Shown: positions 7,054 to 14,681 of the stretch, one piece after another | How positions within the stretch are numbered: position 1 is the first letter of the stretch | Layout of the letters: every line of letters begins with the position of its first letter | NCBI GenBank assembly: GCA_005789975.1 | Contig: SXWC01000123.1 | Coordinates: 1 to 20,236 of the forward strand | DNA length: 20,236 nt | Direction: 5' to 3' | Source: Planctomycetaceae bacterium | Lineage (GTDB): Bacteria > Planctomycetota > Planctomycetia > Pirellulales > UBA1268 | The notes under the pieces: generated by a model | Databases searched by the model: none | What the model was told of the DNA's origin: nothing | What the model saw: the letters and a program-made list of their open reading frames with translations, nothing else | Program-made: the position numbers and the translations under genes

Positions 7054-9171
7054 ATGCGGCTCGGTTCCGCCTTCTGCCGGCTCATCAGCCTCTGCGCCGC
7101 GTGGGCCGCCGTTGCGGCCGTGTTGCCGGCGGCCGCGGCCGCGACGGTCGTGATCCCCGTTCGCCTCCCGATCACCGGCACCCGCGACACGCAGGTCGAG
7201 GCCGCCGTGGTGCGGCAACTCGGCCGCCTTCGCGGCACGGCGGAGGAGCGTGGCACGCTGGTGCTGCGGTTCGACGCGACCGATGGCGAGTCGGCCGGGG
7301 GCAGCGATTTCGGTCGCTCCCTCGAGCTGGCGCGATTCCTCACCGATCCGCGGCTGGCCGCCGTGAAGACGGTGGCCTGGCTGCCCGACGGGGCCACGGG
7401 CCACGCCGTGCTCGTGGCACTGGCCTGCGACGAGATCGCGATGGCCCCGGACGCGGTGCTCGGCCCCGCCAATGTGACCGAGCCGGTGGTCGATGACGCC
7501 ATGCGGGCGGCCTACACGCAGGTGGCGTCGCGGCGGCGGACCGTGCCGCCGGCGGTGGCGGTGGCGCTCGTCGATCCGGCGGCGCGTGTGGCCCGGGTTT
7601 CGACCGACGAAGGCGAACAGTTCATCGAGGAGCGGGATCTCGTCGCCCTCCGCAAAAAGGTGGCGGTGCTCGCGGTGGAGGAGCTGCGTCCGGTTCCCGT
7701 GTCGTTCGACGGTCGCCGGGGCCGCGGGCTGGGATTCGTGCGGCTGCTGGCCCGCACACCGGCCGAACTTGCCCGGGGACTCGGCGTGCCCGAGCAGGCA
7801 CTGGCCGCCGATCCATCGCTCGCCGGCGGCTGGAGGCCGGTGCGGGTGGCATTGACAGGCCTGGTCACGCCCGAGGCGGTGGCACGGCTCCGCAGTCGGA
7901 TCGAGCGGGCCATCGCCGATGGAGCGAACTTCATCTGGCTGCGGATCGACAGCGCCGGCGGCTCGCCCGAGCAGAGTCTCGGGCTCGCCAACTGGCTGGC
8001 CAGCCTCGACCCGGGGAGCGTGCGGACGGTGGCCTACGTGCCGCGGGAGGCGCGGGGCGACGCCGCCCTCGTCGCGGCGGCCTGCGACGAGCTCGTGATG
8101 CATCCCGGCGGCGTGATCGGCGGCGAGGGGGCGGCCACGATCGGCGGCCGCAAGGCCGAGTCGGTGGTTGCTGCCTGGCGGGGCGGCGTGGCGAAACTTC
8201 GCGATCGAAGCTGGTCCCTGCCCGCCGCCCTCGTGGTTCCCGGTCTGGAGGTCCGCCGCGCCGTCGAACAGGGGACGGGTCGGGTCGACCACTTCACCGC
8301 CGAGGAACTCGCGTCCCGCGACGACCGCGAGAGTTGGGAACTCGGCGAGCAGATCGGCACGGCCCCCCTGCAGCTCGACGGACGCCGCGCCGAAGAACTC
8401 GCCCTCGCGACCCACGTCGTCGATGATGCCGAGGGCGTGCGCAAGGCCTACGGACTCGACGGCGAGATCGCCTTGGCCGAGCCGGGCTGGTCCGACAAAT
8501 TGCTCGAGGCGCTTGCCAGCCCGAGCCTCGCCTGGCTGCTCCTCCTGATCGGCGGCGCAGGACTCTACATCGAGCTCAAGACCCCCGGCGTCGGCCTCGG
8601 AGGGTTCGTGTCGATGGTGGCATTCATCGTCTACTTCTGGAGCCAATACCTCAACGGCACGTCCGGCTGGCTCGAGGTGATGCTCTTTGTCGCGGGCATC
8701 TTCTGCGTGGCCGCCGAGATCTTCGTGCTGCCCGGCTTCGGCGTCCTCGGCCTGGGCGGTGGGCTGCTGGTGATCTCGTCGATCGTGCTCGCCAGCCAGT
8801 CGTTCGTGCTTCCGGCCAACGACTACCAGATCCGACAGATGCAGTGGTCGCTCCTCGGCATCCTCGGCGCGGCGGCGGGAGTGACGCTGCTCGGCGTCTT
8901 CGTGCACCGCTGGCTGCCGGCGACGCCGTTTTTGAAGAACGTGCTCCTCGAACCGCCGGGGGAGGACACGCTTCGCAGCGAGGCCCCCGAGGAACTGGTC
9001 GGCGCATCGGGTACCACGACGACCCGGCTCGCCCCCGCCGGCAAGGCGCGGATCGGCGGGACGATCCGCGACGTCGTCAGCGATGGAATCCTGATCGAGC
9101 CCGGGACGGCCGTGGAGGTCGTCGAGGTCCGCGGCGGGCGGATCTGCGTGAGGGCGGTGGCAGCCTCATGA
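7054..9171 (+). CDS. Long-form NfeD with two degenerate ClpP/SppA-like domains (705 aa)
   Basis: NfeD proteins are membrane partners of SPFH/flotillin proteins. A signal sequence (about 1-30) precedes two ClpP-fold (serine dehydratase/SppA-like) domains, residues about 31-210 and 262-470. Each has the ALACDEIAMAP / AAACDELVMHP helix-strand hallmark. In both, the residue 14 before that Met, where the catalytic Ser of the usual xSAG motif sits, is Gly (Gly116 and Gly335), so peptidase activity is doubtful. About five TM helices follow (488-508, 514-534, 538-560, 562-582, 598-618). The C-terminal OB-fold NfeD domain is at 648-703 (LVGASGTTTTRLAPAGKARI, then GIL..EPGTAVEVVEV). The stop overlaps the short nfeD start as ATGA. 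Well supported as NfeD; the loss of activity is inference from motif alignment by eye. Confidence 0.93.
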   Translation: MRLGSAFCRLISLCAAWAAVAAVLPAAAAATVVIPVRLPITGTRDTQVEAAVVRQLGRLRGTAEERGTLVLRFDATDGESAGGSDFGRSLELARFLTDPRLAAVKTVAWLPDGATGHAVLVALACDEIAMAPDAVLGPANVTEPVVDDAMRAAYTQVASRRRTVPPAVAVALVDPAARVARVSTDEGEQFIEERDLVALRKKVAVLAVEELRPVPVSFDGRRGRGLGFVRLLARTPAELARGLGVPEQALAADPSLAGGWRPVRVALTGLVTPEAVARLRSRIERAIADGANFIWLRIDSAGGSPEQSLGLANWLASLDPGSVRTVAYVPREARGDAALVAAACDELVMHPGGVIGGEGAATIGGRKAESVVAAWRGGVAKLRDRSWSLPAALVVPGLEVRRAVEQGTGRVDHFTAEELASRDDRESWELGEQIGTAPLQLDGRRAEELALATHVVDDAEGVRKAYGLDGEIALAEPGWSDKLLEALASPSLAWLLLLIGGAGLYIELKTPGVGLGGFVSMVAFIVYFWSQYLNGTSGWLEVMLFVAGIFCVAAEIFVLPGFGVLGLGGGLLVISSIVLASQSFVLPANDYQIRQMQWSLLGILGAAAGVTLLGVFVHRWLPATPFLKNVLLEPPGEDTLRSEAPEELVGASGTTTTRLAPAGKARIGGTIRDVVSDGILIEPGTAVEVVEVRGGRICVRAVAAS

Positions 9172-9848
9172 CAGCCGCCGCGTGGATCGTCGCGCTGGTG
9201 GCCATCGGCCTCGGCATGCTGGTGCTCGAGGTGTTCGTGCCGTCGGGGGGCGTGCTCGGGTTTCTGAGCGTCGTGGCGCTCGGTGCCGGTGTCGCGACCG
9301 CGTTCGTCGAGCAGGGGCCGTGGGTCGGCACCGTGACGCTGGCGGCGACCTGCGTGGCGGCCCCCGTGGCGCTGGCGGGGGCGTTTCGCGTCTTTCCCCA
9401 CACGCCGCTCGGTCGCCGGGTGCTGCCCCCCCCGCCGCAGCCCGACGACGTGGTGCCCGACGCCGATAGGCGGGCGATCCTCCGCGACCTCGTGGGCCGG
9501 ACCGGCCGCGCCACCGGCGATCTGCTGCCGTGGGGCACGATCGAGATCGACGGCGTCGAACGCACCGCCCTGAGCGAGAGCGGGCCGATCACGCAGGGGG
9601 AGTCGATCGAGGCCGTGGGCCTGCAGGGAACGGCGCTCATCGTCCGCCTCCGGGTCGTGCCGCCGGCCGTCGTCCCGCTTGCCGCAGCCCCCGATGCGGA
9701 GCCGACTGCCGCGCCGCCGGCGGTACCGCGGCATCTGGAGGAGGCGCTCGAGGCCTTCGACTTCGACGCGCTCGGGCGGGGGGCAGGGGGTGGAAACACG
9801 CCGCCCGCCGCGAAACTTGACTCCGCCGCCCCGCCGAAACAGTCTTGA
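9168..9848 (+). CDS. Short-form NfeD-like membrane protein (226 aa)
   Basis: Begins with ATG inside the ATGA stop/start overlap of the long nfeD, so it is translationally coupled. It has TM helices at about residues 4-22, 26-47 and 53-73, with VLEVFVPSGGVLGFLS as the NfeD-type GxxG-rich turn. A soluble OB-fold-like domain is at about 108-160 (LVGRTGRATGDLLPWGTIEI ... GESIEAVGLQGTALIVRLRV). A Pro/Ala-rich tail of about 65 residues follows. Short NfeD proteins lack the protease-like domain and are encoded next to SPFH genes, as here (floA starts 45 nt downstream). The likely role is scaffold or partner of FloA in the membrane. The tail is unusual in length and low complexity. Confidence 0.88.
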   Translation: MTAAAWIVALVAIGLGMLVLEVFVPSGGVLGFLSVVALGAGVATAFVEQGPWVGTVTLAATCVAAPVALAGAFRVFPHTPLGRRVLPPPPQPDDVVPDADRRAILRDLVGRTGRATGDLLPWGTIEIDGVERTALSESGPITQGESIEAVGLQGTALIVRLRVVPPAVVPLAAAPDAEPTAAPPAVPRHLEEALEAFDFDALGRGAGGGNTPPAAKLDSAAPPKQS

Positions 9849-9893
9849 GTCCGCCGGCGGCCTGCCGCGTGCCCCATGTTCCGGAGCTGAACG

Positions 9894-10919
9894 ATGCCAC
9901 TTGTGACCTTGATCGTCCTCGGGGCGGGCGTGTTCGCCCTGCTCGTCGTGTTCGTCGTCCTCGCCCGGTATCTCCGGCTCTGGGTGCAGTCGGTCGCGTC
10001 GGGTGCCGGGATCGGACTCTTCGATCTGGTGGCGATGAGCTTCAAGAAGGTCAATCCGGCGGTGATCGTGCGGAGCAAGATCATGGCGGTGCAGGCCGGC
10101 CTCGGCGATTCCACCGGGCTGACGTCGCAGGCGCTCGAGTCGCACTATCTCGCCGGCGGCCGCGTGCCGCTGGTGGTGCAGGCATTGATCGCGGCCAACA
10201 AGGCGAAGATCACCGAACTCGACTTCAAACGGGCCGCCGCCATCGATCTGGCCGGTCGGAACGTCCGCGAGGCCGTGCAGACGAGCGTCTATCCCAAGGT
10301 GATCGACTGCCCGGGCAAGAACAGCGGCCGTGAGTCGCTCGACGCCGTCGCCAAGAACGGCATCCAACTCAAGGTGAAGGCCCGGGTCACCGTGCGGACC
10401 AACCTCTACCAGCTCATCGGCGGCGCCACCGAAGAGACGATCATCGCCCGCGTCGGCGAAGGCATCGTCTCGGCGATCGGCTCGGCCGAGCGGCACAGCG
10501 ACGTGCTCGAAAACCCCGACGTGATCTCGAAGACCGTGCTCGCCCGCCGCCTCGAGTCCAACACCGCGTTCGAGATCGTGTCGATCGACATCGCCGACAT
10601 CGACGTGGGGGCCAACATCGGCGCCCGCCTGCAGGCCGATCAGGCCGAGGCCGACACCCGCGTGGCCCGCGCGAATGCCGAGGGTCGTCGGGCGATGGCC
10701 GTGGCGAAGGAGCAGGAGATGATCGCGAGCATCGAGGAGAGCCGCGCCGGGCTCGTGCAGGCCGAGGCGGAGGTGCCCAAGGCCGTGGCCGACTCGCTGA
10801 CCTCCGGCCAACTCGGCATCTTCGACTACTACAAGCTGCGAAACCTGCAGGCCGACACCGACATGCGGCGGACGATCGCCGGCGGCACGGCGACCCCGTC
10901 GATCGCCACGGCGCAGTAG
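9894..10919 (+). CDS. floA: Flotillin-like protein FloA (341 aa)
   Basis: FloA is an SPFH-family bacterial flotillin that forms membrane microdomains affecting fluidity and the assembly of membrane protein complexes. Evidence: an N-terminal hydrophobic anchor (3-28), a second membrane-embedded segment (about 34-50, [10 protein letters not shown]), the SPFH domain ([53 protein letters not shown]), and an Ala/Glu-rich coiled-coil (about 240-305, [20 protein letters not shown]). The family-specific end is [18 protein letters not shown]. Length is normal (about 330 aa). A GGAG 7 nt upstream of the ATG supports the start. The order nfeD-nfeD-floA matches the yqeZ-floA arrangement of Bacillus. Confidence 0.96.
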   Translation: MPLVTLIVLGAGVFALLVVFVVLARYLRLWVQSVASGAGIGLFDLVAMSFKKVNPAVIVRSKIMAVQAGLGDSTGLTSQALESHYLAGGRVPLVVQALIAANKAKITELDFKRAAAIDLAGRNVREAVQTSVYPKVIDCPGKNSGRESLDAVAKNGIQLKVKARVTVRTNLYQLIGGATEETIIARVGEGIVSAIGSAERHSDVLENPDVISKTVLARRLESNTAFEIVSIDIADIDVGANIGARLQADQAEADTRVARANAEGRRAMAVAKEQEMIASIEESRAGLVQAEAEVPKAVADSLTSGQLGIFDYYKLRNLQADTDMRRTIAGGTATPSIATAQ

Positions 10920-10948
10920 CACTCAAGGAGCACTCAAGGGAGCCAGCG

Positions 10949-11581
10949 ATGCCGTCCGCCGTCATCACGCCGCTGTTCGCCGCCGGGATCGACTGGCTCG
11001 AGGGGCTCCTGCCCCTGTTGTTTGTCATCTTCTGGATCGTGTCGCAGGTCGTGGGCGTGATCCGCAGGGTGGCCGGAGCGGGTGGACCGAAGCAGCCTGA
11101 GCCGCCCCGGCCGGTACGACCGCCGCCTGTCGCCGCCGGTGGGCCCGCCGCGGCCGATGCCGCGCGATCGGAACTCGAGCTGCAGGTCGAGGAGTTTCTC
11201 CGGCGGTCCGGCGGGCCCGCGCCCTTGCCGCGGCCTGCCACCGCCGCGCCGTCACGGCCCCGTCAGCGGCCGCGCGAGGCGGCGGGCCGCCGCGATGCTC
11301 CTGCGGTGCCTGCGGTGCGTGAGAAGCCGGTGGCCGAGCGGCAGCTCGGCACGCGGGCCGGCGGCGCGGATGTCGCCCGGCATGTGCACGACGTGTTCGA
11401 CCGGCAGCTGCCCCATCTTGCACCCCCACCGGCCCCGGGCGGATCCGACGCCGAAGGCAGGGCGGTGCTTCAACACCCCGCGTCCCCCCTCGAACTGAAG
11501 ACCCTGCTGCAAAACCCGCTCGCCCTCCGGCAGTTGATCCTGCTGCGGGAGGTGCTCGACCGTCCCGTCGAGCGTTGGTGA
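10949..11581 (+). CDS. Small proline-rich membrane protein downstream of floA (210 aa)
   Basis: Not a family I can name. One TM helix at about residues 19-40 (LLPLLFVIFWIVSQVVGVIRR) is followed by a Pro/Ala/Arg-rich linker. An amphipathic helix SELELQVEEFLRRSG (about 74-88), more linker, and a conserved-looking C-terminal helix ELKTLLQNPLALRQLILLREVL (about 182-203, quoted in two parts: ELKTLLQNPL, ALRQLILLREVL) follow. AGGGAG 6 nt before the ATG supports the start; the 10 nt ACTCAAGGAG and the next ACTCAAGGG form a near-duplicate. It lies 29 nt after floA on the same strand and is the last gene before the intrinsic terminator, so it is likely part of the flotillin operon. It may link FloA/NfeD to cytoplasmic partners; this is a guess from position. 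Confidence 0.82.
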   Translation: MPSAVITPLFAAGIDWLEGLLPLLFVIFWIVSQVVGVIRRVAGAGGPKQPEPPRPVRPPPVAAGGPAAADAARSELELQVEEFLRRSGGPAPLPRPATAAPSRPRQRPREAAGRRDAPAVPAVREKPVAERQLGTRAGGADVARHVHDVFDRQLPHLAPPPAPGGSDAEGRAVLQHPASPLELKTLLQNPLALRQLILLREVLDRPVERW

Positions 11582-11763
11582 TCGCCGGCCGGCCGTTGCT
11601 GGCAGTCGGATGCTGGCGCCGCGGCCCACCCCCCGCGGCATGCTCTCGAGTCGACGCAGATTTCCCGGGCCGCCGCGACGGCGGCAAATCCCCGGCATGA
11701 GGCGATTTTCCAGGGCCGGGAAGCGGATCTTTCCGGGCGAAAAGAGCCTCCCGAATTCGAGGC

Positions 11764-11792
11764 TTGAGCCTTCGCCCCGGCTGGTCTACAAG
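11764..11792 (+). promoter_or_regulatory. Weak candidate promoter of a short terminated leader RNA
   Basis: TTGAGC (11764-11769, 4/6), a 17-nt spacer, and TACAAG (11787-11792, 4/6). A start near 11799 would give an RNA of about 73 nt ending at the terminator at 11871, or a leader for the SH3-like gene if the terminator is read through. Confidence 0.3.
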
Positions 11793-11827
11793 GGGTCTGG
11801 CAGGGCGGCTCCGGCGGCCCGAACGCA

Positions 11828-11871
11828 GCGCGTAGACGAGGACGCCCAAGCCTCGTCTACGCGCTTTTTTT
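11828..11871 (+). terminator. Strong intrinsic terminator (14-bp stem plus T7)
   Basis: GCGCGTAGACGAGG (11828-11841) pairs perfectly with CCTCGTCTACGCGC (11851-11864) around a 9-nt loop, followed by seven Ts (11865-11871). It is the only textbook Rho-independent terminator seen in the window. It can end the nfeD-floA transcript 246 nt after its last stop. Because the SH3-like ATG is only 20 nt further on, it may also regulate that gene. Confidence 0.93.
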
Positions 11872-11891
11872 GGTGGAGCCGGTGTCCAAGG

Positions 11892-13370
11892 ATGGATGCG
11901 GCGATGACGTTCATATTCACACCGACGCGATCGCTTCCGGCACGACGCTGCGCCCTTGTGGCCGCCCGGCTGATGACATCGCTCGTGACGGCGTTCATGA
12001 TCGGCGGCATCGCGCCGGCCGACGAGACGGTTCCCTCGTCGCCGCTGCTGCCCGTCGTCGTGCCGGTCGCCGCCAACCACACCTACCTCCGCTGCGGTCC
12101 CGGAGACGACTTCTATCCAACCGAGCGACTCGTCGCCGGCACCGAGGTCGAGGTCTGGTCGATCGACGCATCCGGCTACTGTGCCGTGCGGCCCGTGAAG
12201 GGGAGCTTCAGCTGGGTGCTTGCTCGCGACGTGCGGTCCGACGAGCAGGCCGATCCGGCGGCGGGAGTCGTCGTCACCGACGCCACCGTGGCGCGGATCG
12301 GGTCGCAGCTCAACGATCTGCGGCACGTCACCCAGGTGCCCCTCGAGGCCGGCGAGCGGGTCACGATCATCGAGCGGGTGCGGATCGCCGAGGGTCGGCA
12401 TGCCGGCGACTGGGTACGGATCCAGCCGCCTGCGGGAGAGTTTCGCTGGGCATGGGGCGGCGATCTCGCCCTGCCCCCGGCGCTGGCGACGGCGCCGGCC
12501 GACCCGCTGCCGGGCGGCGGGCTGGCCGCCGCCGGCGAGGCGATCGAGGCGATTCGTGACGCGGGGACTGCCGTGACCCAGGCTGTCGCGGAGTTTGACG
12601 CTGAGCACGCGGCCGCCCCGCCGGAGGAACCGCCGAGCGGGATGAGCCGGCTCCTGGCCGGCTGGCTGCCGCGGGGCACCAATGTCTTCGATCGCACCGC
12701 GGCCGCGACACCGCCGCCGGCCGTGAGCGCCGGGGCCGCCGCCGCGTCGGGCGACGAACTGGCCGACATCGATCTGGCGCTCTCATTGGCGGTGACAGGT
12801 CCGAGCGCGAACTGGAACCTGGCGCCGCTGCGGGAACGGCTGCGGCTGGCATCGACCCGCGCGACGGCTGAGGCTGACCGCACGCGAGCCCAGGCGATCG
12901 ACGCACGGCTCTCGCGATTCGAGGCGATCCAGGGTCGTCAGCAGAGCCTCGCGGCGAGCCCCGCTGACGCCGCCGAACCGCTGCGGCTGGGAGGGATGTG
13001 GTCGAGCCTGTCCTCGCTCGGGCCGCGGCCCATCCGGCCCGGGGTGTTGCCCGGCGGCCGGCCGGCGGGCGGGCAGCCGACATGGACGCCGCCCGACCAG
13101 ATGGAGGCCACCGGCCGGCTCGCCACCGTGATCTCGCGGCGTCCCGACGCCCCCCGCTGGGCCGTCGTGGACGAGGGCAACAACGTGCTCGCATTCGTCA
13201 CGCCGCAGTCGGGTGTGAATCTCGGGCCTCTCGTCGGCCAGCAGGTGTCGGTCCGCGGTGCCCGCGGCTACATGCCGGAATACAAGCGGCCCTATCTCGT
13301 CGCGTCGGAGGCGCGGGTGCGGATCGCGTCGGTGCCCGCCCCCACCGTCCGGCCCGACTCGACCCAGTAG
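11892..13370 (+). CDS. Exported SH3-like (SH3b) domain protein (492 aa)
   Basis: A signal peptide-like N-terminus (about 1-44, ARLMTSLVTAFMIGGIAPA) predicts export. The next domain (about 58-115) is SH3b-like: NHTYLRCGPGDDFYPTERL, GTEVEVWSIDASGYCAVRPV and a SWVLARDV end. A second related unit (about 125-194, DATVARIGSQLNDLRHVTQV ... WVRIQP ... WAWGGDLAL) follows. After a Pro/Ala linker and a helical region (about 295-345) comes a C-terminal beta-rich domain (about 415-485). SH3b domains bind peptidoglycan or peptides, so a cell-envelope role is likely; no hydrolase motif is seen. The ATG at 11892 is the first after the terminator; ATG at 11904 with AAGGA upstream is an alternative. The intrinsic terminator lies in its probable leader. 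Confidence 0.85.
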   Translation: MDAAMTFIFTPTRSLPARRCALVAARLMTSLVTAFMIGGIAPADETVPSSPLLPVVVPVAANHTYLRCGPGDDFYPTERLVAGTEVEVWSIDASGYCAVRPVKGSFSWVLARDVRSDEQADPAAGVVVTDATVARIGSQLNDLRHVTQVPLEAGERVTIIERVRIAEGRHAGDWVRIQPPAGEFRWAWGGDLALPPALATAPADPLPGGGLAAAGEAIEAIRDAGTAVTQAVAEFDAEHAAAPPEEPPSGMSRLLAGWLPRGTNVFDRTAAATPPPAVSAGAAAASGDELADIDLALSLAVTGPSANWNLAPLRERLRLASTRATAEADRTRAQAIDARLSRFEAIQGRQQSLAASPADAAEPLRLGGMWSSLSSLGPRPIRPGVLPGGRPAGGQPTWTPPDQMEATGRLATVISRRPDAPRWAVVDEGNNVLAFVTPQSGVNLGPLVGQQVSVRGARGYMPEYKRPYLVASEARVRIASVPAPTVRPDSTQ

Positions 13371-13506
13371 CCCGGGCGGCTTCGTCGGCGGCGACCGCTC
13401 TGTCGCAAAGCCCCCATCGCGGGTGTCGCAGGGCAGCTGCCCGATCACGGCCCGCTGCGGGCGGTCCCCGTTCCCCGTCCCACTTGCTCCGGTCTTCCCG
13501 GGTGCG
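13371..13506. other. Convergent intergenic region
   Basis: 136 nt between two converging genes. It holds only a weak hairpin, GCGAC (13391-13395) with GTCGC (13402-13406), and no T-run, so no intrinsic terminator is visible for either gene. No ORF of note. Confidence 0.5.
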
Positions 13507-14439
13507 TCAGCGGCGCTGCAGGGCTTCGAGCTGGTCGGCGTTCATCCAGCGGGCGGCGAGTTCCGCCTGCACGTCGTCTTCGACGGGCCTCGTTGACTGG
13601 GCCGGGGATGACCCGCCGTTTCGACCGGACGCGAGTGCGACGAGCGTGCGGCGATCCTGCGGCTCCGTCCGCGTCATGCGGTCGGCCAGTCGGGCCACGG
13701 CCGCCGGATTGCGGGCGGCGGCGGCGGAGAACTGCGACACGAAGAGGCTGATCTCGTGCAGGTTGATCGCGGCCGATCGGACAATCAGCGGCTGGAGGGT
13801 GCGGGTGACGATCTCGAGGCCCAGACCATCGACGTCGAGGAACGCGTCGATCTGCACCGTCTGCCGCGGCCGGCCCGCGGCCGCCGTCGGATCGGCGGAG
13901 TGCCTCAGCACGATCAGGCACGAGCCGGTGAGCTGCTTGGGGGCGAGCGGACCGTCGTAGGCGCCCCGACCATGAAACACGTAGAGGCCACCGCGTCCGT
14001 CGCGTTCGTGGTGCAGCAGGCGGACGGTGCCCACCGTGCCGTAGCCGTCGGAGAGTCGCCACCGGCCGGGTCCGGCCGGATCGAGTGCGAGCAGGCTGAT
14101 GCCCAGCACGCGCCACACATCGACGAGCGTCTCGGGCTTCGTGAGCACGAAGTCGAGCAGCGCAGCGTCGCAGGTGACGCTGGCCCGAGGGAGATGGCGG
14201 TAGAGCGTGGTCTGACGGATCGCCTGCTCGGCGATCTGCCGTTCGACGGGCGCCATGCGATCCAACGGCACTTCCGCGGTGGCCCGGTTGCGGGTCTCAC
14301 GGCTCGACGAGCCGGCATCGGCGACCGTGGCCGCGACACCGGCGGCGAGGCCGGAATCACCGGAGCCGCGGGCCGCTGCCGTGAGCCCGGGCATGACCAG
14401 AATCCCCAGGCATACAAGCGCGTGAAACCGCACGGTCAT
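13507..14439 (-). CDS. Exported protein of unknown function, planctomycete-type (310 aa)
   Basis: Begins with a signal peptide (MTVRFHALVCLGILVMPGLTA, split here as MTVRFHALVCL and GILVMPGLTA). The mature part has blocks such as LYRHLPRASVTCDAALLDFV, TLVDVWRVLGISLLALDPAG, WRLSDGYGTVGTVRLLHHER, VFHGRGAYDGPLAPKQLTGS and LHEISLFVSQFSAAAARNP. I recall similar blocks from planctomycete hypothetical proteins, with no function attached. No catalytic motif is evident; the strand-rich middle could bind a ligand or lipid. The ATG at 14439 was chosen over a longer opening because it starts the signal peptide and has a G-rich tract about 8 nt upstream. It diverges from the RND exporter gene 242 nt away, so the two may share control. 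Confidence 0.8.
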   Translation of the reverse strand: MTVRFHALVCLGILVMPGLTAAARGSGDSGLAAGVAATVADAGSSSRETRNRATAEVPLDRMAPVERQIAEQAIRQTTLYRHLPRASVTCDAALLDFVLTKPETLVDVWRVLGISLLALDPAGPGRWRLSDGYGTVGTVRLLHHERDGRGGLYVFHGRGAYDGPLAPKQLTGSCLIVLRHSADPTAAAGRPRQTVQIDAFLDVDGLGLEIVTRTLQPLIVRSAAINLHEISLFVSQFSAAAARNPAAVARLADRMTRTEPQDRRTLVALASGRNGGSSPAQSTRPVEDDVQAELAARWMNADQLEALQRR

Positions 14440-14599
14440 GGTCGAAATCCCCCCTGTCCCACCCTCGCCGGCACCCGCGTGCGGTGCCGCCTGGGAAAGG
14501 TATTCGGTCTGCGGCACGGCTCCGGGCCAGATATTTCCGCAGCGGTTCCAGGCCGCTTGCCCCGTTTGCCAGCCCTGCCAAGACGGCCGCGATCGGGCC

Positions 14600-14628
14600 T
14601 TGGCCCGCTGCCGCAGGTTCCCTACGAT
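14600..14628 (+). promoter_or_regulatory. Candidate promoter of the RND exporter gene
   Basis: TTGGCC (14600-14605, 4/6), a 17-nt spacer, and TACGAT (14623-14628, 4/6). The start would be near 14635 with a 47-nt leader before the ATG at 14682. The -10 hexamer is identical to that of the tRNA-Ala promoter. Confidence 0.45.
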
Positions 14629-14681
14629 CCCGCCCCGGTCCGGCGTCGAGTCTGCCCGGTGGACCGCCAGGACGTTCTTTG

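Larger units (their letters stand above)
11582..11891 (+). other. 310-nt intergenic region with leader-like features
   Basis: No credible ORF is seen. The region contains a weak promoter match, a strong intrinsic terminator, and the start context of the SH3-like gene. The part 11582-11760 has no recognisable RNA family. A stretch at 11763-11782 resembles the 22-bp repeat unit found at 18249-18336. Confidence 0.6.

Noticed and set aside
8823..10922. 699-codon open frame on the minus strand opposite nfeD and floA
   Set aside because: It is antisense to well-supported genes, rich in His/Arg/Asp and without a recognisable domain; typical of third-position GC bias.
11582..11871. A known structured RNA (tmRNA, SRP RNA, 6S, RNase P RNA or riboswitch)
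   Set aside because: None of the conserved cores of these RNAs could be recognised by eye; only the terminator is clear. A covariance-model search would decide.
13391..13406. Intrinsic terminator for the SH3-like gene
   Set aside because: Only a 5-bp stem and no T-run.
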